Positions 27,498 to 35,541 of a DNA stretch of 64,000 nucleotides are shown here, one piece after another. Position 1 is the stretch's first letter. Each line of letters opens with the position of its first letter. This DNA comes from Gammaproteobacteria bacterium UBA2679 (GTDB taxonomy: Bacteria > Pseudomonadota > Gammaproteobacteria > Pseudomonadales > Oleiphilaceae). The DNA is taken from NCBI GenBank assembly GCA_002354735.1, contig DEMD01000007.1, positions 517,418 through 581,417 of the forward strand. Direction: 5' to 3'. The notes under the pieces were generated by a model, which worked only from the letters and a program-made list of their open reading frames with translations, made no database searches and had not been told where the DNA came from. Both the position numbers and the translations under genes were made by a program.

Positions 27498-28799
27498 TCA
27501 GCGTTCAGCAGTTGCCGGCTTTCGTGTCGTCGCAGCTTTCGGTGCAGAGGTCTGCGTGGAAGGCCTCACCTGAGCAATCACGAAGCCTTCAGGGGGCTGA
27601 GCAGGCATCCTGGAGAGGTCGATAGAAAAATCCTGCTCCGGCACTTCGTAGCTCATCGCGCCGACCAATAGTCGGCTTGCCTTTTTCAGCAACTCGATGG
27701 TAATCCACTCACCGGCGCAGCGGTGGTTGGTATCAAAGGCGCCGCCACCTTGCGGGATCAGATTGAACGGCGTGATTTCGGCGTCCAGGAAACGACCAGC
27801 CTCGAACTGCTCCGCATTTTTCCAGATGGTTTCGTCACGGTTAGTGCCATAAAGATCGAGCAGCACCCGATCACCTTTTGCAAACTTGTGCCCGCGCCAT
27901 TCGAAGGGCTGCCTGACAAATCCGCCGGTGAACGGGAAAAAGGGATAGTAACGACGCACCTCCTGCACGTATGAGGTCAGGTAGTTGTCGTCGTCCAGCA
28001 GACGCTGCCGATCCGGTTTGTGCACATGCAGCGCATGGCCAGCGAACATGATGTAGCGCCCAATGGCCACCGTGGGGCGAAGAATATTGAGCCATTCGAC
28101 AGCCGCTATCGTCTCGCTCAGACGTGCGCCCTGATCATCCTCATGAAAGGCGATGATGCTTAACGGTGTGTCTGGTGCGACCTCCAGATCGCCTCTTCGT
28201 ACCTGGGCAATGACCGATCTCGCCCACTTCTCTGTGCGGCGACGAAGCCAGAGTCCTCGCCAGTTACGGGGACCCGGGGTTCCGGCCCCATCAATCATGG
28301 CAGCAAGTTCTGTAGTACGACTATCCAGCGTCTCTTTGTTGAGGACAAGGCCGCTCCACCGGCAAACTGCCTGACATAGAACGCCGTTGGCGACATCCAG
28401 CAGAGCTATTGACTTGTCGCCGCACCAGTGCGGCAGCGCCTCGCGCCACGCGCTTTCGAACAGATCGACCAGCTTTGCGATTGAAGCGGGATTCATCATC
28501 GACATGAACATCTGCTTACGCCGATGGTGCTCAGCGGCATCGAGTACCGCCACACTGCCCTCGTCCTGCAGCGACCAGAGTATAGGCTTTGGCAGCGCCC
28601 CCTTGCGGGTGAAACGCTCTGGCTCATAAAAGACCTCGGCCGCTTCTTCGCCACCGATACAAATCGTGGGCTGTAACATCAGCCGAATCTGGAACAGATC
28701 ACTATTGAAGCGACGGCGACGCTTCTGGATAAAGTTATAGCCGTCCTTGAGGATGGCCAGAGTGCTGTCCAGTGCAGGGTCTTTGGGTAAGTTGGCCAT
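27498..28799 (-). CDS. CYP152-type cytochrome P450 (fatty acid peroxygenase-like)
   Basis: A 433-residue heme protein. The heme ligand is Cys361 in GGGAFDTNHRCAGEWIT, the short loop typical of CYP152 peroxygenases rather than ordinary P450s. The substrate-anchoring Arg241-Pro242 in NILRPTVAIGRYI aligns with the carboxylate-binding Arg-Pro of OleT and P450-BSbeta. The family uses hydrogen peroxide to hydroxylate or decarboxylate fatty acids. The residue equivalent to His85 of OleT or Gln85 of BSbeta is Ala84 here, an unusual change. I chose the ATG at 28799 because GGAGGT lies just upstream; a longer reading to 28844 has no such site. The last 20 residues are rich in Thr, Lys and Ala and look like an added tail. 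Confidence 0.88.
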   Translation of the reverse strand: MANLPKDPALDSTLAILKDGYNFIQKRRRRFNSDLFQIRLMLQPTICIGGEEAAEVFYEPERFTRKGALPKPILWSLQDEGSVAVLDAAEHHRRKQMFMSMMNPASIAKLVDLFESAWREALPHWCGDKSIALLDVANGVLCQAVCRWSGLVLNKETLDSRTTELAAMIDGAGTPGPRNWRGLWLRRRTEKWARSVIAQVRRGDLEVAPDTPLSIIAFHEDDQGARLSETIAAVEWLNILRPTVAIGRYIMFAGHALHVHKPDRQRLLDDDNYLTSYVQEVRRYYPFFPFTGGFVRQPFEWRGHKFAKGDRVLLDLYGTNRDETIWKNAEQFEAGRFLDAEITPFNLIPQGGGAFDTNHRCAGEWITIELLKKASRLLVGAMSYEVPEQDFSIDLSRMPAQPPEGFVIAQVRPSTQTSAPKAATTRKPATAER

Positions 28800-28988
28800 G
28801 GAGACCTCCAATGTCTTCAGGTTAAAAGGCGCGCCAGCTTGCACAGTGCAGCCGCGCTGTTTACTCAGGAGTCGTACGAGGCTGAGCAGCGATGTAGTCG
28901 AAAAAAATCACTGAAAACAGTGGCACGAGCTCTGCATCGCTTTTGACCACCGACTGAACTTGACCTAACCCGACGAAGGAGCATCCAT

Positions 28989-31019
28989 ATGGTTATCTTT
29001 GCGAAGGACAGCACCAAACTGGCGGAGCGTCGTAGATCAATGGTCAACAAACAGATCGCCGCCGGGGGTGTGCGCTCAGCGCTGGTTCTCGAAGCCATGC
29101 GTAAGGTTCCCCGTGAGAAATTCATACCCGACTCACTCGCGACACGGGCGTATGACGATGCGCCGCTGCCGATTGCAGAAGGCCAGACCATCTCACAACC
29201 CTATATCGTTGCGCTCATGACCGAGGCACTGGAACTTAATGGGGGCGAACGGGTGCTCGAAATCGGCACCGGATCCGGTTACGCCGCCGCCGTTCTCGCA
29301 GAAATTGCCGGCGAGGTGGACAGCATCGAGAGACATGCCTCGCTGGCGGAGGCTGCACGCCGGACATTGAGGCAGACCGGATATGACAAGGTGAATGTAA
29401 TATGTGGTGACGGCACACTGGGCCGCCCGTCGAACGCCCCCTATGACGGTATCGTAGTGGCAGCCGGCGCCCCGGTCGTGCCTGAACGCCTCAAGCAGCA
29501 GCTCGCTGTTGGTGGCAGGCTCGTGATTCCGGTAGGTGAGCGCAAAGGCCATCAGGCGCTGCTGCGGGTCACCCGCGTCGCTGAAGACGAGTACCGTGAA
29601 GAACATCTCTCAGACGTACGATTCGTGCCGCTGATCGGTGAAGGCGGCTGGACTGAAGCTGGCGATGCTGCAGCGGCGCGGCGCAGTACGACGAGCAATC
29701 TTTCTGAAGATGCGCGGCTGTTCGCCGAGGCTGCCGAGCCCTTCGACGATATCGACACTGCTGATCTGGCGCCACTACTGGAACGCATCGGCGACGCCCG
29801 AGTGGTACTGATTGGCGAAGCCTCCCACGGCACCTCCGAGTTCTATCGAATGCGAGCCAGAATCACTCAGGCTCTCATCGCCCAGAAAGGCTTCAATATC
29901 GTGGCGGCAGAAGCTGACTGGCCTGACGCGTTCCGCATCAACAACCATGTGCGCCACATTCATGGTCCTGCGGCCGACTGGGAGAGCTTCGCACGCTTCC
30001 CCACCTGGATGTGGCGCAATCGTGAAGTACAAAGCTTCGTAGACTGGCTGCATGACCACAATGCAAAACTTACCGAGCAGCAGCGGACGGGCTTTTACGG
30101 TCTTGATCTGTATAGTCTGTACACGTCGATCGATGCCGTCATTGAATACCTGGAATCCCGCGATACCGAGGCCGCAGAGATTGCCCGGACGCAATACAGC
30201 TGTCTGGCGCCATGGCAACCCGACCCTGCCGCCTACGGCAGAGCCGCCGCCAGCAGCCGATACCGGGATTGCGCCGACGAGGTTGCCGCAGCGTTAACGG
30301 AGCTACTGGAACAGCGCCTGTCCCTGCTCAGGGACCATGGTCAAGAATCAGCCAGAGAGCAGGAGTTCTATCTGAATGCCGTGCAGAACGCCCGTCTCAT
30401 CAACAATGCAGAAGCCTATTACCGGACGATGTACAGCGGCTACAGCGACTCCTGGAACCTGCGTGACTCGCACATGTTCGAAACGCTCGATGAGCTCCTG
30501 ACACATCACGGCCCCAAGGCCAAAGCCGTGGTCTGGGAACACAACTCTCATATCGGTAATGCCAAGGGCACAGATATGCCTGCACGTGGTCAGCTCAACG
30601 TCGGCCAGCTCTGCCGCGAACGTTTCGGCAACGAGGCCTACCTGATCGGCTTCGGAACTCATACGGGCACCGTGGCAGCGGCAGACGACTGGGGCGACGA
30701 GATGGAAATCAAGACCGTTCGACCCTCACTTGCGAACAGCTGGGAGCGACTGTGTCACGACACAGGCATTCCACGATTCATGCTGCCCCTACGCCGACCG
30801 AAATCTCCGAACCTCAGTCGGCTGCTCAGGCGGGAAAGGCTCGAACGCGCCATAGGCGTGATCTACCGGCCACGAACCGAGCGAGCCAGCCACTATTTCG
30901 ACGCCCGCTTGGGCGAACAGTTCGATGAATTTATCTGGTTCGACGAGAGTCATGCGGTGACGCCGCTGGCTACCCAGGACATTGCTGACTATCCGGACAC
31001 CTACCCCTTCGCAATCTGA
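28989..31019 (+). CDS. Fusion of protein-L-isoaspartate methyltransferase and erythromycin esterase domains
   Basis: A single 676-residue reading frame with two enzymes. Residues 1 to about 215 form a Pcm domain: EGQTISQPYIVALM (64-77) and the SAM-binding VLEIGTGSGYAAAVLAE (89-105). After a short linker, residues about 255-676 form an erythromycin esterase-like domain: VVLIGEASHGTSEFY (272-286), AEADWPDAFRIN, FYGLDLYSLY, VWEHNSHIGNAKGTDM (515-530) and a late HYFDAR. The glutamate and histidines of the EreA catalytic site are all present. GAAGGAG lies upstream of the ATG. The Pcm half should methylate damaged aspartyl residues; the esterase half is probably a hydrolase of unknown substrate and need not confer macrolide resistance. 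Its end overlaps the ion channel gene tail to tail by 19 bp. Confidence 0.9.
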   Translation: MVIFAKDSTKLAERRRSMVNKQIAAGGVRSALVLEAMRKVPREKFIPDSLATRAYDDAPLPIAEGQTISQPYIVALMTEALELNGGERVLEIGTGSGYAAAVLAEIAGEVDSIERHASLAEAARRTLRQTGYDKVNVICGDGTLGRPSNAPYDGIVVAAGAPVVPERLKQQLAVGGRLVIPVGERKGHQALLRVTRVAEDEYREEHLSDVRFVPLIGEGGWTEAGDAAAARRSTTSNLSEDARLFAEAAEPFDDIDTADLAPLLERIGDARVVLIGEASHGTSEFYRMRARITQALIAQKGFNIVAAEADWPDAFRINNHVRHIHGPAADWESFARFPTWMWRNREVQSFVDWLHDHNAKLTEQQRTGFYGLDLYSLYTSIDAVIEYLESRDTEAAEIARTQYSCLAPWQPDPAAYGRAAASSRYRDCADEVAAALTELLEQRLSLLRDHGQESAREQEFYLNAVQNARLINNAEAYYRTMYSGYSDSWNLRDSHMFETLDELLTHHGPKAKAVVWEHNSHIGNAKGTDMPARGQLNVGQLCRERFGNEAYLIGFGTHTGTVAAADDWGDEMEIKTVRPSLANSWERLCHDTGIPRFMLPLRRPKSPNLSRLLRRERLERAIGVIYRPRTERASHYFDARLGEQFDEFIWFDESHAVTPLATQDIADYPDTYPFAI

Positions 31020-31999
31020 TCCCAGGTCCAGCCATCCTGGAGCACAAGCGCCCTGAGCAGTTTTCGGCGCTTGGCGAGGCTCTCAGTCGCCCTCTGCGTT
31101 CCGACCACACGCGCAGTACCCTTTGTGAGGTCTGGTGCCAGCAGCTGCGGGGGCTCCTCATCAGTTGGGTGGATGAAGGCCTTGTTCAAGGTAGACAGAA
31201 ATACCTCGATCGCCTTGGAACAATTGTGCTCAGCAATCCGAAGCGAGGGATTCTGCACATATGCTTCGGCAGGAATTGCACGGATAGCTTCATCCAGTGC
31301 GGCAAGCTTCAGGGGCAAGGCCGTTTGCAATTCAGGGCTGTGATAGTAATGCAATATAGGATAGGCGAGATGCTTCTGTGCAATATCGAGAATCTGTGGT
31401 GTCAGCGTAGCCAGATACGTTTCAACACCCTGATACTGGTGATGCCGTGCCCAATGCGCAGCAATCTCGTCTACGGTCTCACCCATGACCGATATTTCCC
31501 TGGCGACGGTACGCTTGACTGCGGCAGCCTGTACCACAGGAATTGCGTAGGTAATCGACAGCGTAATCAGCGCCAGTCCATTAAATGCAGTAACGACTGT
31601 CATCATCTGCCAGAAGCCATCGGCCGGGACATAGTCGCCGGTTCCCAGCGTCGTTAGGGTGAAGCCAACGAAATAACTGACAGAGGAAGTGTCGGCGGGC
31701 ACTTTCGTGATCGAGTTGAGCACTGACGGCTCCCCACCAAGGTAGATCAGCGACCAGCCGAGCCAGGCGGCGAACACCCACATGTTGATCAGCACCATAA
31801 TGATCAGCGGGCCGACCGCGCCTAGAAACCGGTGCGATTTCACCAGTTTGTTCAGGGTCAGCGCAAGGCGCCAGGTGGCGAAAGCAACTCTTCGCGACAG
31901 CGGTCCGCTTTCGGATGCTGTCAGCGCGGTAGAGCCAAAGTCGAACCAGACCAGCAGCACCAGCAAGACGCCTGTAGCCAGACAGATTAGATCAGCCAT
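31001..31999 (-). CDS. Two-TM ion channel family protein with unusual selectivity filter
   Basis: A 332-residue membrane protein. Helices lie at about residues 2-25, 60-85 and 130-158, with a pore loop between the last two (SVSYFVGFTLTTLGTGDYVP, about 107-126). This matches the Ion_trans_2 potassium channel fold, but the filter reads T-L-G-T-G-D where potassium channels normally have T-V-G-Y-G-D. A cytoplasmic region of about 170 residues follows with no recognised RCK or nucleotide-binding domain. I start at the ATG at 31999, 10 bp after GAGAGG; a GTG at 32005 is also possible. Confidence 0.75.
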   Translation of the reverse strand: MADLICLATGVLLVLLVWFDFGSTALTASESGPLSRRVAFATWRLALTLNKLVKSHRFLGAVGPLIIMVLINMWVFAAWLGWSLIYLGGEPSVLNSITKVPADTSSVSYFVGFTLTTLGTGDYVPADGFWQMMTVVTAFNGLALITLSITYAIPVVQAAAVKRTVAREISVMGETVDEIAAHWARHHQYQGVETYLATLTPQILDIAQKHLAYPILHYYHSPELQTALPLKLAALDEAIRAIPAEAYVQNPSLRIAEHNCSKAIEVFLSTLNKAFIHPTDEEPPQLLAPDLTKGTARVVGTQRATESLAKRRKLLRALVLQDGWTWDQIAKG

Positions 32000-32377
32000 C
32001 GGCACACAACCTCTCTGACCAATGCGTCGATGTCATTCATATAGCACGCCTCCTACTGCGATAACATTTTTGTGTTTTCCGCTAACCAACTGACGGTAAG
32101 CCTGTCATTTCACACGGTACGAATATTTTGGCCAATCGGAGGTCTCTGGGCGAAGAGCTGCGGGCGCAGTCCTCAAAACTATAGATTTTACAAAGCGCCT
32201 GAAAACCTTACACCTGTGATTCATGCGGGCAGGCGTGGTTTGTCGAGAAGGTTGCAACAGGCAGGCCTGGCATAAGGATTGCCTGATTACGATCACGAGC
32301 AGTCCTGCGACAGGATGTTTGCAGCGTCGTTTAGCAGCAGAAGGAAATTATCAACTTCACACTAGAGAGGACACATC
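32000..32377. other. Non-coding spacer upstream of the double OB-fold gene
   Basis: No convincing gene lies in these 378 bp. The first part should hold the leftward ion channel promoter, and the part after about 32160 (an AT-rich patch around CTATAGATTTTAC) the rightward promoter of the OB-fold gene, but I could not assign paired -35 and -10 elements. GAGAGG at the right end is the ribosome binding site of the next gene. Confidence 0.4.
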
Positions 32378-33130
32378 ATGAAGTACAACAGCATGAAAAC
32401 TCTAATGACTGCAGCGGTGATCGGCCTTGGCGCGACTCAGGCCCTGGCCGATCCCAAGCCACTGTCAAGCTACCAGGAAGGTGATACAGCTGTCTTGACC
32501 GGCACGGTCATCGGCATCGATGGTGATGACTTCAAGCTTGATTTCGGCGGCGACACCATCGAAGTGGAACTGGAAGGCTGGACCTGGGGCGCTGACGTTG
32601 GTCAGTATCTCAAAGCCGGGGATGAAGTCGTCGTGAGCGGTACCGTCGAGGATGGATGGTTCGATAATCGTGAAATCGAAGCCAACAATATTTATCTGAC
32701 CGCGACCCGCGATTACTACTATGTCGTCGATACCTCACCTGCTTATGTAGGCGCAGTGGAGGCTGACGTCAACAGGCAGGGATCGACTCAGGGCCAGAAT
32801 CAACAGCAGGGCCAGAACCAACAACAAGTCCAGAACCAGCAGCAAGGCCAGAATCAAAACCAGGATCTAACAGAAGGCACCTATATCTCGACCCGAGGCG
32901 AAGTCACGAAAGTCTCCGGACGCGAATTTACCGTCGAAAGTGATGGCAAGACCCTGACCATCGACACGGCCGAGATGATGTACAATCCACTGGACAAAGC
33001 GTACGGCGAACCTATTGAGCAAGGCGATCGCGTCTACGTCTATGGTGAGGTGGATGACGAGTTCTTCTCGAAAAAGGAGATTTCCGCGAATTCTGTAGTG
33101 AAGCTGAGAGACGCCAGCGAGCAGTCTTGA
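32378..33130 (+). CDS. Exported protein with two OB-fold (BOF-like) domains joined by a Gln/Asn-rich linker
   Basis: A 250-residue protein with a signal peptide cleaved after ALA (residue 24). Domain 1 (about 35-115) reads VLTGTVIGIDGDDFKLDFG, LKAGDEVVVSGTVEDGWFDNREIEA split at the strand turns, and NNIYL. Domain 2 (about 172-245) repeats the plan: RGEVTKVSGREFTVESDG, IEQGDRVYVYGEVD, KKEISANSVVKL. Each resembles the bacterial OB-fold family of YgiW/YdeI type. Between them residues 139-162 are four hexapeptides of the form GQNQQQ. Such proteins are periplasmic and linked to stress tolerance in relatives; the role here is unknown. GAGAGG precedes the ATG and a strong terminator follows. Confidence 0.75.
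   Translation: MKYNSMKTLMTAAVIGLGATQALADPKPLSSYQEGDTAVLTGTVIGIDGDDFKLDFGGDTIEVELEGWTWGADVGQYLKAGDEVVVSGTVEDGWFDNREIEANNIYLTATRDYYYVVDTSPAYVGAVEADVNRQGSTQGQNQQQGQNQQQVQNQQQGQNQNQDLTEGTYISTRGEVTKVSGREFTVESDGKTLTIDTAEMMYNPLDKAYGEPIEQGDRVYVYGEVDDEFFSKKEISANSVVKLRDASEQS
32792..32863 (+). repeat. Four 18-bp repeats encoding a Gln/Asn-rich linker
   Basis: Four in-frame units encode GQNQQQ, GQNQQQ, VQNQQQ and GQNQNQ. The unit length is a multiple of three, so copy number can change without a frameshift and would lengthen or shorten the flexible linker between the two OB-fold domains. Confidence 0.85.
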
Positions 33131-33149
33131 GTAACACGCTGCGAGAGAA

Positions 33150-33176
33150 GCCGGCAGAATTTCACTGCCGGCTTTT
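33150..33176 (+). terminator. Rho-independent terminator after the double OB-fold gene
   Basis: GCCGGCAG (33150-33157) pairs perfectly with CTGCCGGC (33165-33172) around a 7-nt loop, followed by TTTT. It lies 20 bp after the stop at 33130. On the other strand the hairpin also sits just after the end of the SDR gene, although the run of A there is short, so it may serve both convergent genes. Confidence 0.85.
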
Positions 33177-33178
33177 GC

Positions 33179-34018
33179 TCAATCCAGGAACAAATCCTTC
33201 ATAAGCTTCCCGTCATAGCTATCGTCGTAACGATAGTCATCGAAGTTATCGCGACCTTCAGAGCGCAGGTAAGTCTCGTCTATCAACCACTGCCCGGTGA
33301 GACTGCAGTGCGGGACGCTCATGATGGCATAAGCTGCATCAGCCATGATCGCGGGCTTGCGCGCCTTCTCGAGTGCAGCCTTGCCACCTGCTTCGAACTC
33401 CACCGCTGCTGTAGCAATCAGCGTCTGTGGCCACAGCGAATTCACGGCGATGCCATAGCGCTTGAACTCGGCAGCCATACTTACCGTGAGCATCGACATA
33501 CCGTACTTGGTGATAGTGTAGGGACCGAAATTTTCAAACCACTTGTGGTCGAGATTTACCGGCGGCGACAAATTGAGGATATGACCACAGCGCGACTTCT
33601 TCAGATGCGGCAGACAAGCCTGAGCACAGGCCAGGACCGCGCGGGTATTGATCTGGTACATCAGGTCGAAGCGTTTCAGTGGCAGTGATTCTGCTGTAGC
33701 CAGCTTGATCGCACCGGCGTTGTTCACAAGGCCATCGATACCGCCGAAGGCCTCGACGGCCTGATCCACCATCGACTTTATTTGTGCCTCGTCACGCACA
33801 TCCACCTGCACCGCCAGGGCCTGCCCACCGGCTTCGCGAACTTCGTCAGCCACGGTGAAGATGGTGCCAGGGAGTTTCGGATGCGGCTCCGTAGACTTGG
33901 CTGCGATCACGATGTTGGCGCCGTCTGCAGCAAACCGCAGGGCCATCTCACGGCCAATGCCGCGGCTGGCGCCGGTGATGATGATGGTCCTGTCTTTTAG
34001 AGATTCTTTTATGTTCAT
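33179..34018 (-). CDS. Short-chain dehydrogenase/reductase, HSDL2-like
   Basis: A 279-residue SDR. It has the cofactor motif TGASRGIG (about 15-22), NNAGA, a Ser in LNLSPP and the catalytic YTITKYGMSM. The segment NIVIAAKSTEPHPKLPGTIFT and the SPPVNLDHKWF block resemble the SDR part of human HSDL2, so the natural substrate may be a lipid or acyl compound. The basic residues after the glycine motif suggest NADP. Likely a single-gene unit ending at the shared terminator. Confidence 0.87.
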   Translation of the reverse strand: MNIKESLKDRTIIITGASRGIGREMALRFAADGANIVIAAKSTEPHPKLPGTIFTVADEVREAGGQALAVQVDVRDEAQIKSMVDQAVEAFGGIDGLVNNAGAIKLATAESLPLKRFDLMYQINTRAVLACAQACLPHLKKSRCGHILNLSPPVNLDHKWFENFGPYTITKYGMSMLTVSMAAEFKRYGIAVNSLWPQTLIATAAVEFEAGGKAALEKARKPAIMADAAYAIMSVPHCSLTGQWLIDETYLRSEGRDNFDDYRYDDSYDGKLMKDLFLD

Positions 34019-34081
34019 CGTTTGCCTCCCCGTTGTTGTTTTGGAGTTCTATGAGTTCTGGCGCTTTCGGTATAACCCACG

Positions 34082-35374
34082 TCAGGCCGCCTGTTCTTCA
34101 TTCCCGCCCGTTTGCCAAGGCGCTGGACAACCAAGCCTGGCGGCTATGACCATGGCTGATTCCACTCCGCTCTCCTGCAATGGAATACCGGGCATAGCGT
34201 AGGACCCGCAGTACCAGATGCGACGTCCTGGCTCTTCGTGCACGTGCGCGAGTGACTGCAGCGCGGCGAGACTCTCCAGTGTCACCACGGGCCGCTCGAA
34301 TATGGTGCGACCAAGTACATGCTTGTCATCGGGCTGCACCAGTGGATTCCAGGTCTGAAATATCGGTGGCGCCTTTTTCAGCTGCGGATAGATGTGGTTC
34401 AGCTGAATGCTGGCCATAGGTTTGTCTGCCGAAGGGTCGAGCAAGAACTGCAGCGGCGCCGAAGAGCGTCCTGGCGCAGGCGCGAACTGCGGATCGGTGT
34501 GTACCACCAGCTCGCTCGACTGATACTGTACAGTGCGCAGCAGCGCACTGGCCTTCGCTTCCTCCGTGCCGATCAGTTCGACGGCCTGATTGGCCTGGCT
34601 GGCGATAATCACATGATCGAACTGGGCTGAACCGCCGCTGAAGTCGACTCGAACCCCCTCGCCTTCCTTGCGCACAGCATTCACCCGCGCATTACAGCGC
34701 AGCTCAGTACAGTTCACCAGCAACCTCTCGATCGCATCGTCAGCGCCGTGTCGGGCGCGCCAGATACCATTGAAGAGGAGCCCGCCTGCGAAAAACTCTA
34801 TGACCAGTGCGGCGGGATAGCCGGCTGCGGCCTCGTAAGTGCAGGTGCCGGTTGCGGCCAATGTCGGCAGCATGACCTGATCGATAAAAGCTCTCGAATA
34901 CCCGCCAGCTTCGAGATAATCCAGCAAAGTCATGTTGTCGGCGCGACCAGCGGCGAGGTCTCTCGGTGCTGTCAGCTGAAATACAGCCATATCCTTCGCA
35001 ATCAGAAACGAGACGAGACTGAGACTGCGCAGGTTGTCGAGCATCGGGAAGGTCGTCTTGCGCCACCCAAGATAGCGATAGCTGAGGAAATCCTTCCTCG
35101 CACCCTTCATGCTGAAGCCAGCTGAATGGTCGGCATGGCTGGTCTCTACGCCGATCATTTTGTACAGCGCCATCAGGTTCTGATAGTAACAGCTGTTGAA
35201 TGCCCGCAGCGGCACGTCGATTGTGGTGTCCACCCCGGCAACGGAATATTGCAGGTTGAAAGCACCCATACCTGGTCGTGCATGGCGTTCGAACAGCGTC
35301 ACTTCATGTCTGCGTCCCAGCAACCACGCTGCACTCAGGCCCGCTATGCCGCTACCTATGATCCCTATCTTCAT
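34082..35374 (-). CDS. NAD/FAD-binding amine oxidase-like flavoprotein (COG2907 type)
   Basis: A 430-residue flavoprotein. It opens with the FAD Rossmann motif MKIGIIGSGIAGLSAAWLL and an acidic strand end (VTLFERH), shows FDHVIIASQANQAVELI in the middle, and ends with IWYCGSYAMPGIPLQESGVESA, the second FAD-binding block. The pattern fits the predicted NAD/FAD-binding amine oxidase group that often accompanies cyclopropane fatty acid synthase genes, but no such neighbour is present. I start at the ATG at 35374 because it lies directly before the Rossmann strand; the frame could extend to 35500 with a non-conserved leader. Confidence 0.8.
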   Translation of the reverse strand: MKIGIIGSGIAGLSAAWLLGRRHEVTLFERHARPGMGAFNLQYSVAGVDTTIDVPLRAFNSCYYQNLMALYKMIGVETSHADHSAGFSMKGARKDFLSYRYLGWRKTTFPMLDNLRSLSLVSFLIAKDMAVFQLTAPRDLAAGRADNMTLLDYLEAGGYSRAFIDQVMLPTLAATGTCTYEAAAGYPAALVIEFFAGGLLFNGIWRARHGADDAIERLLVNCTELRCNARVNAVRKEGEGVRVDFSGGSAQFDHVIIASQANQAVELIGTEEAKASALLRTVQYQSSELVVHTDPQFAPAPGRSSAPLQFLLDPSADKPMASIQLNHIYPQLKKAPPIFQTWNPLVQPDDKHVLGRTIFERPVVTLESLAALQSLAHVHEEPGRRIWYCGSYAMPGIPLQESGVESAMVIAARLGCPAPWQTGGNEEQAA

Positions 35375-35477
35375 CCAGCCTTGCCTTGTTTGATTAATGC
35401 TGTCAGTAAACGGGGTTTGGCAGAAGGCTGCAAGCCCTCGCGCGCTATGCAATCCAGGCTTTATCTCCCACGGCGGC

Positions 35478-35486
35478 TGGTATACT
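35478..35486 (+). promoter_or_regulatory. Extended -10 promoter for TRAP transporter 1
   Basis: TGGTATACT is a near-consensus extended -10 element (TGN before TATACT at 35481-35486). It would start transcription near 35493, giving a leader of about 50 nt before the ATG at 35542. No good -35 is visible, which extended -10 promoters can tolerate. Confidence 0.45.
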
Positions 35487-35541
35487 GTTGTGATGCGCAC
35501 AAGCGCCGCGTCGTATCAACAAGAATAAGGCACCGTGACTC

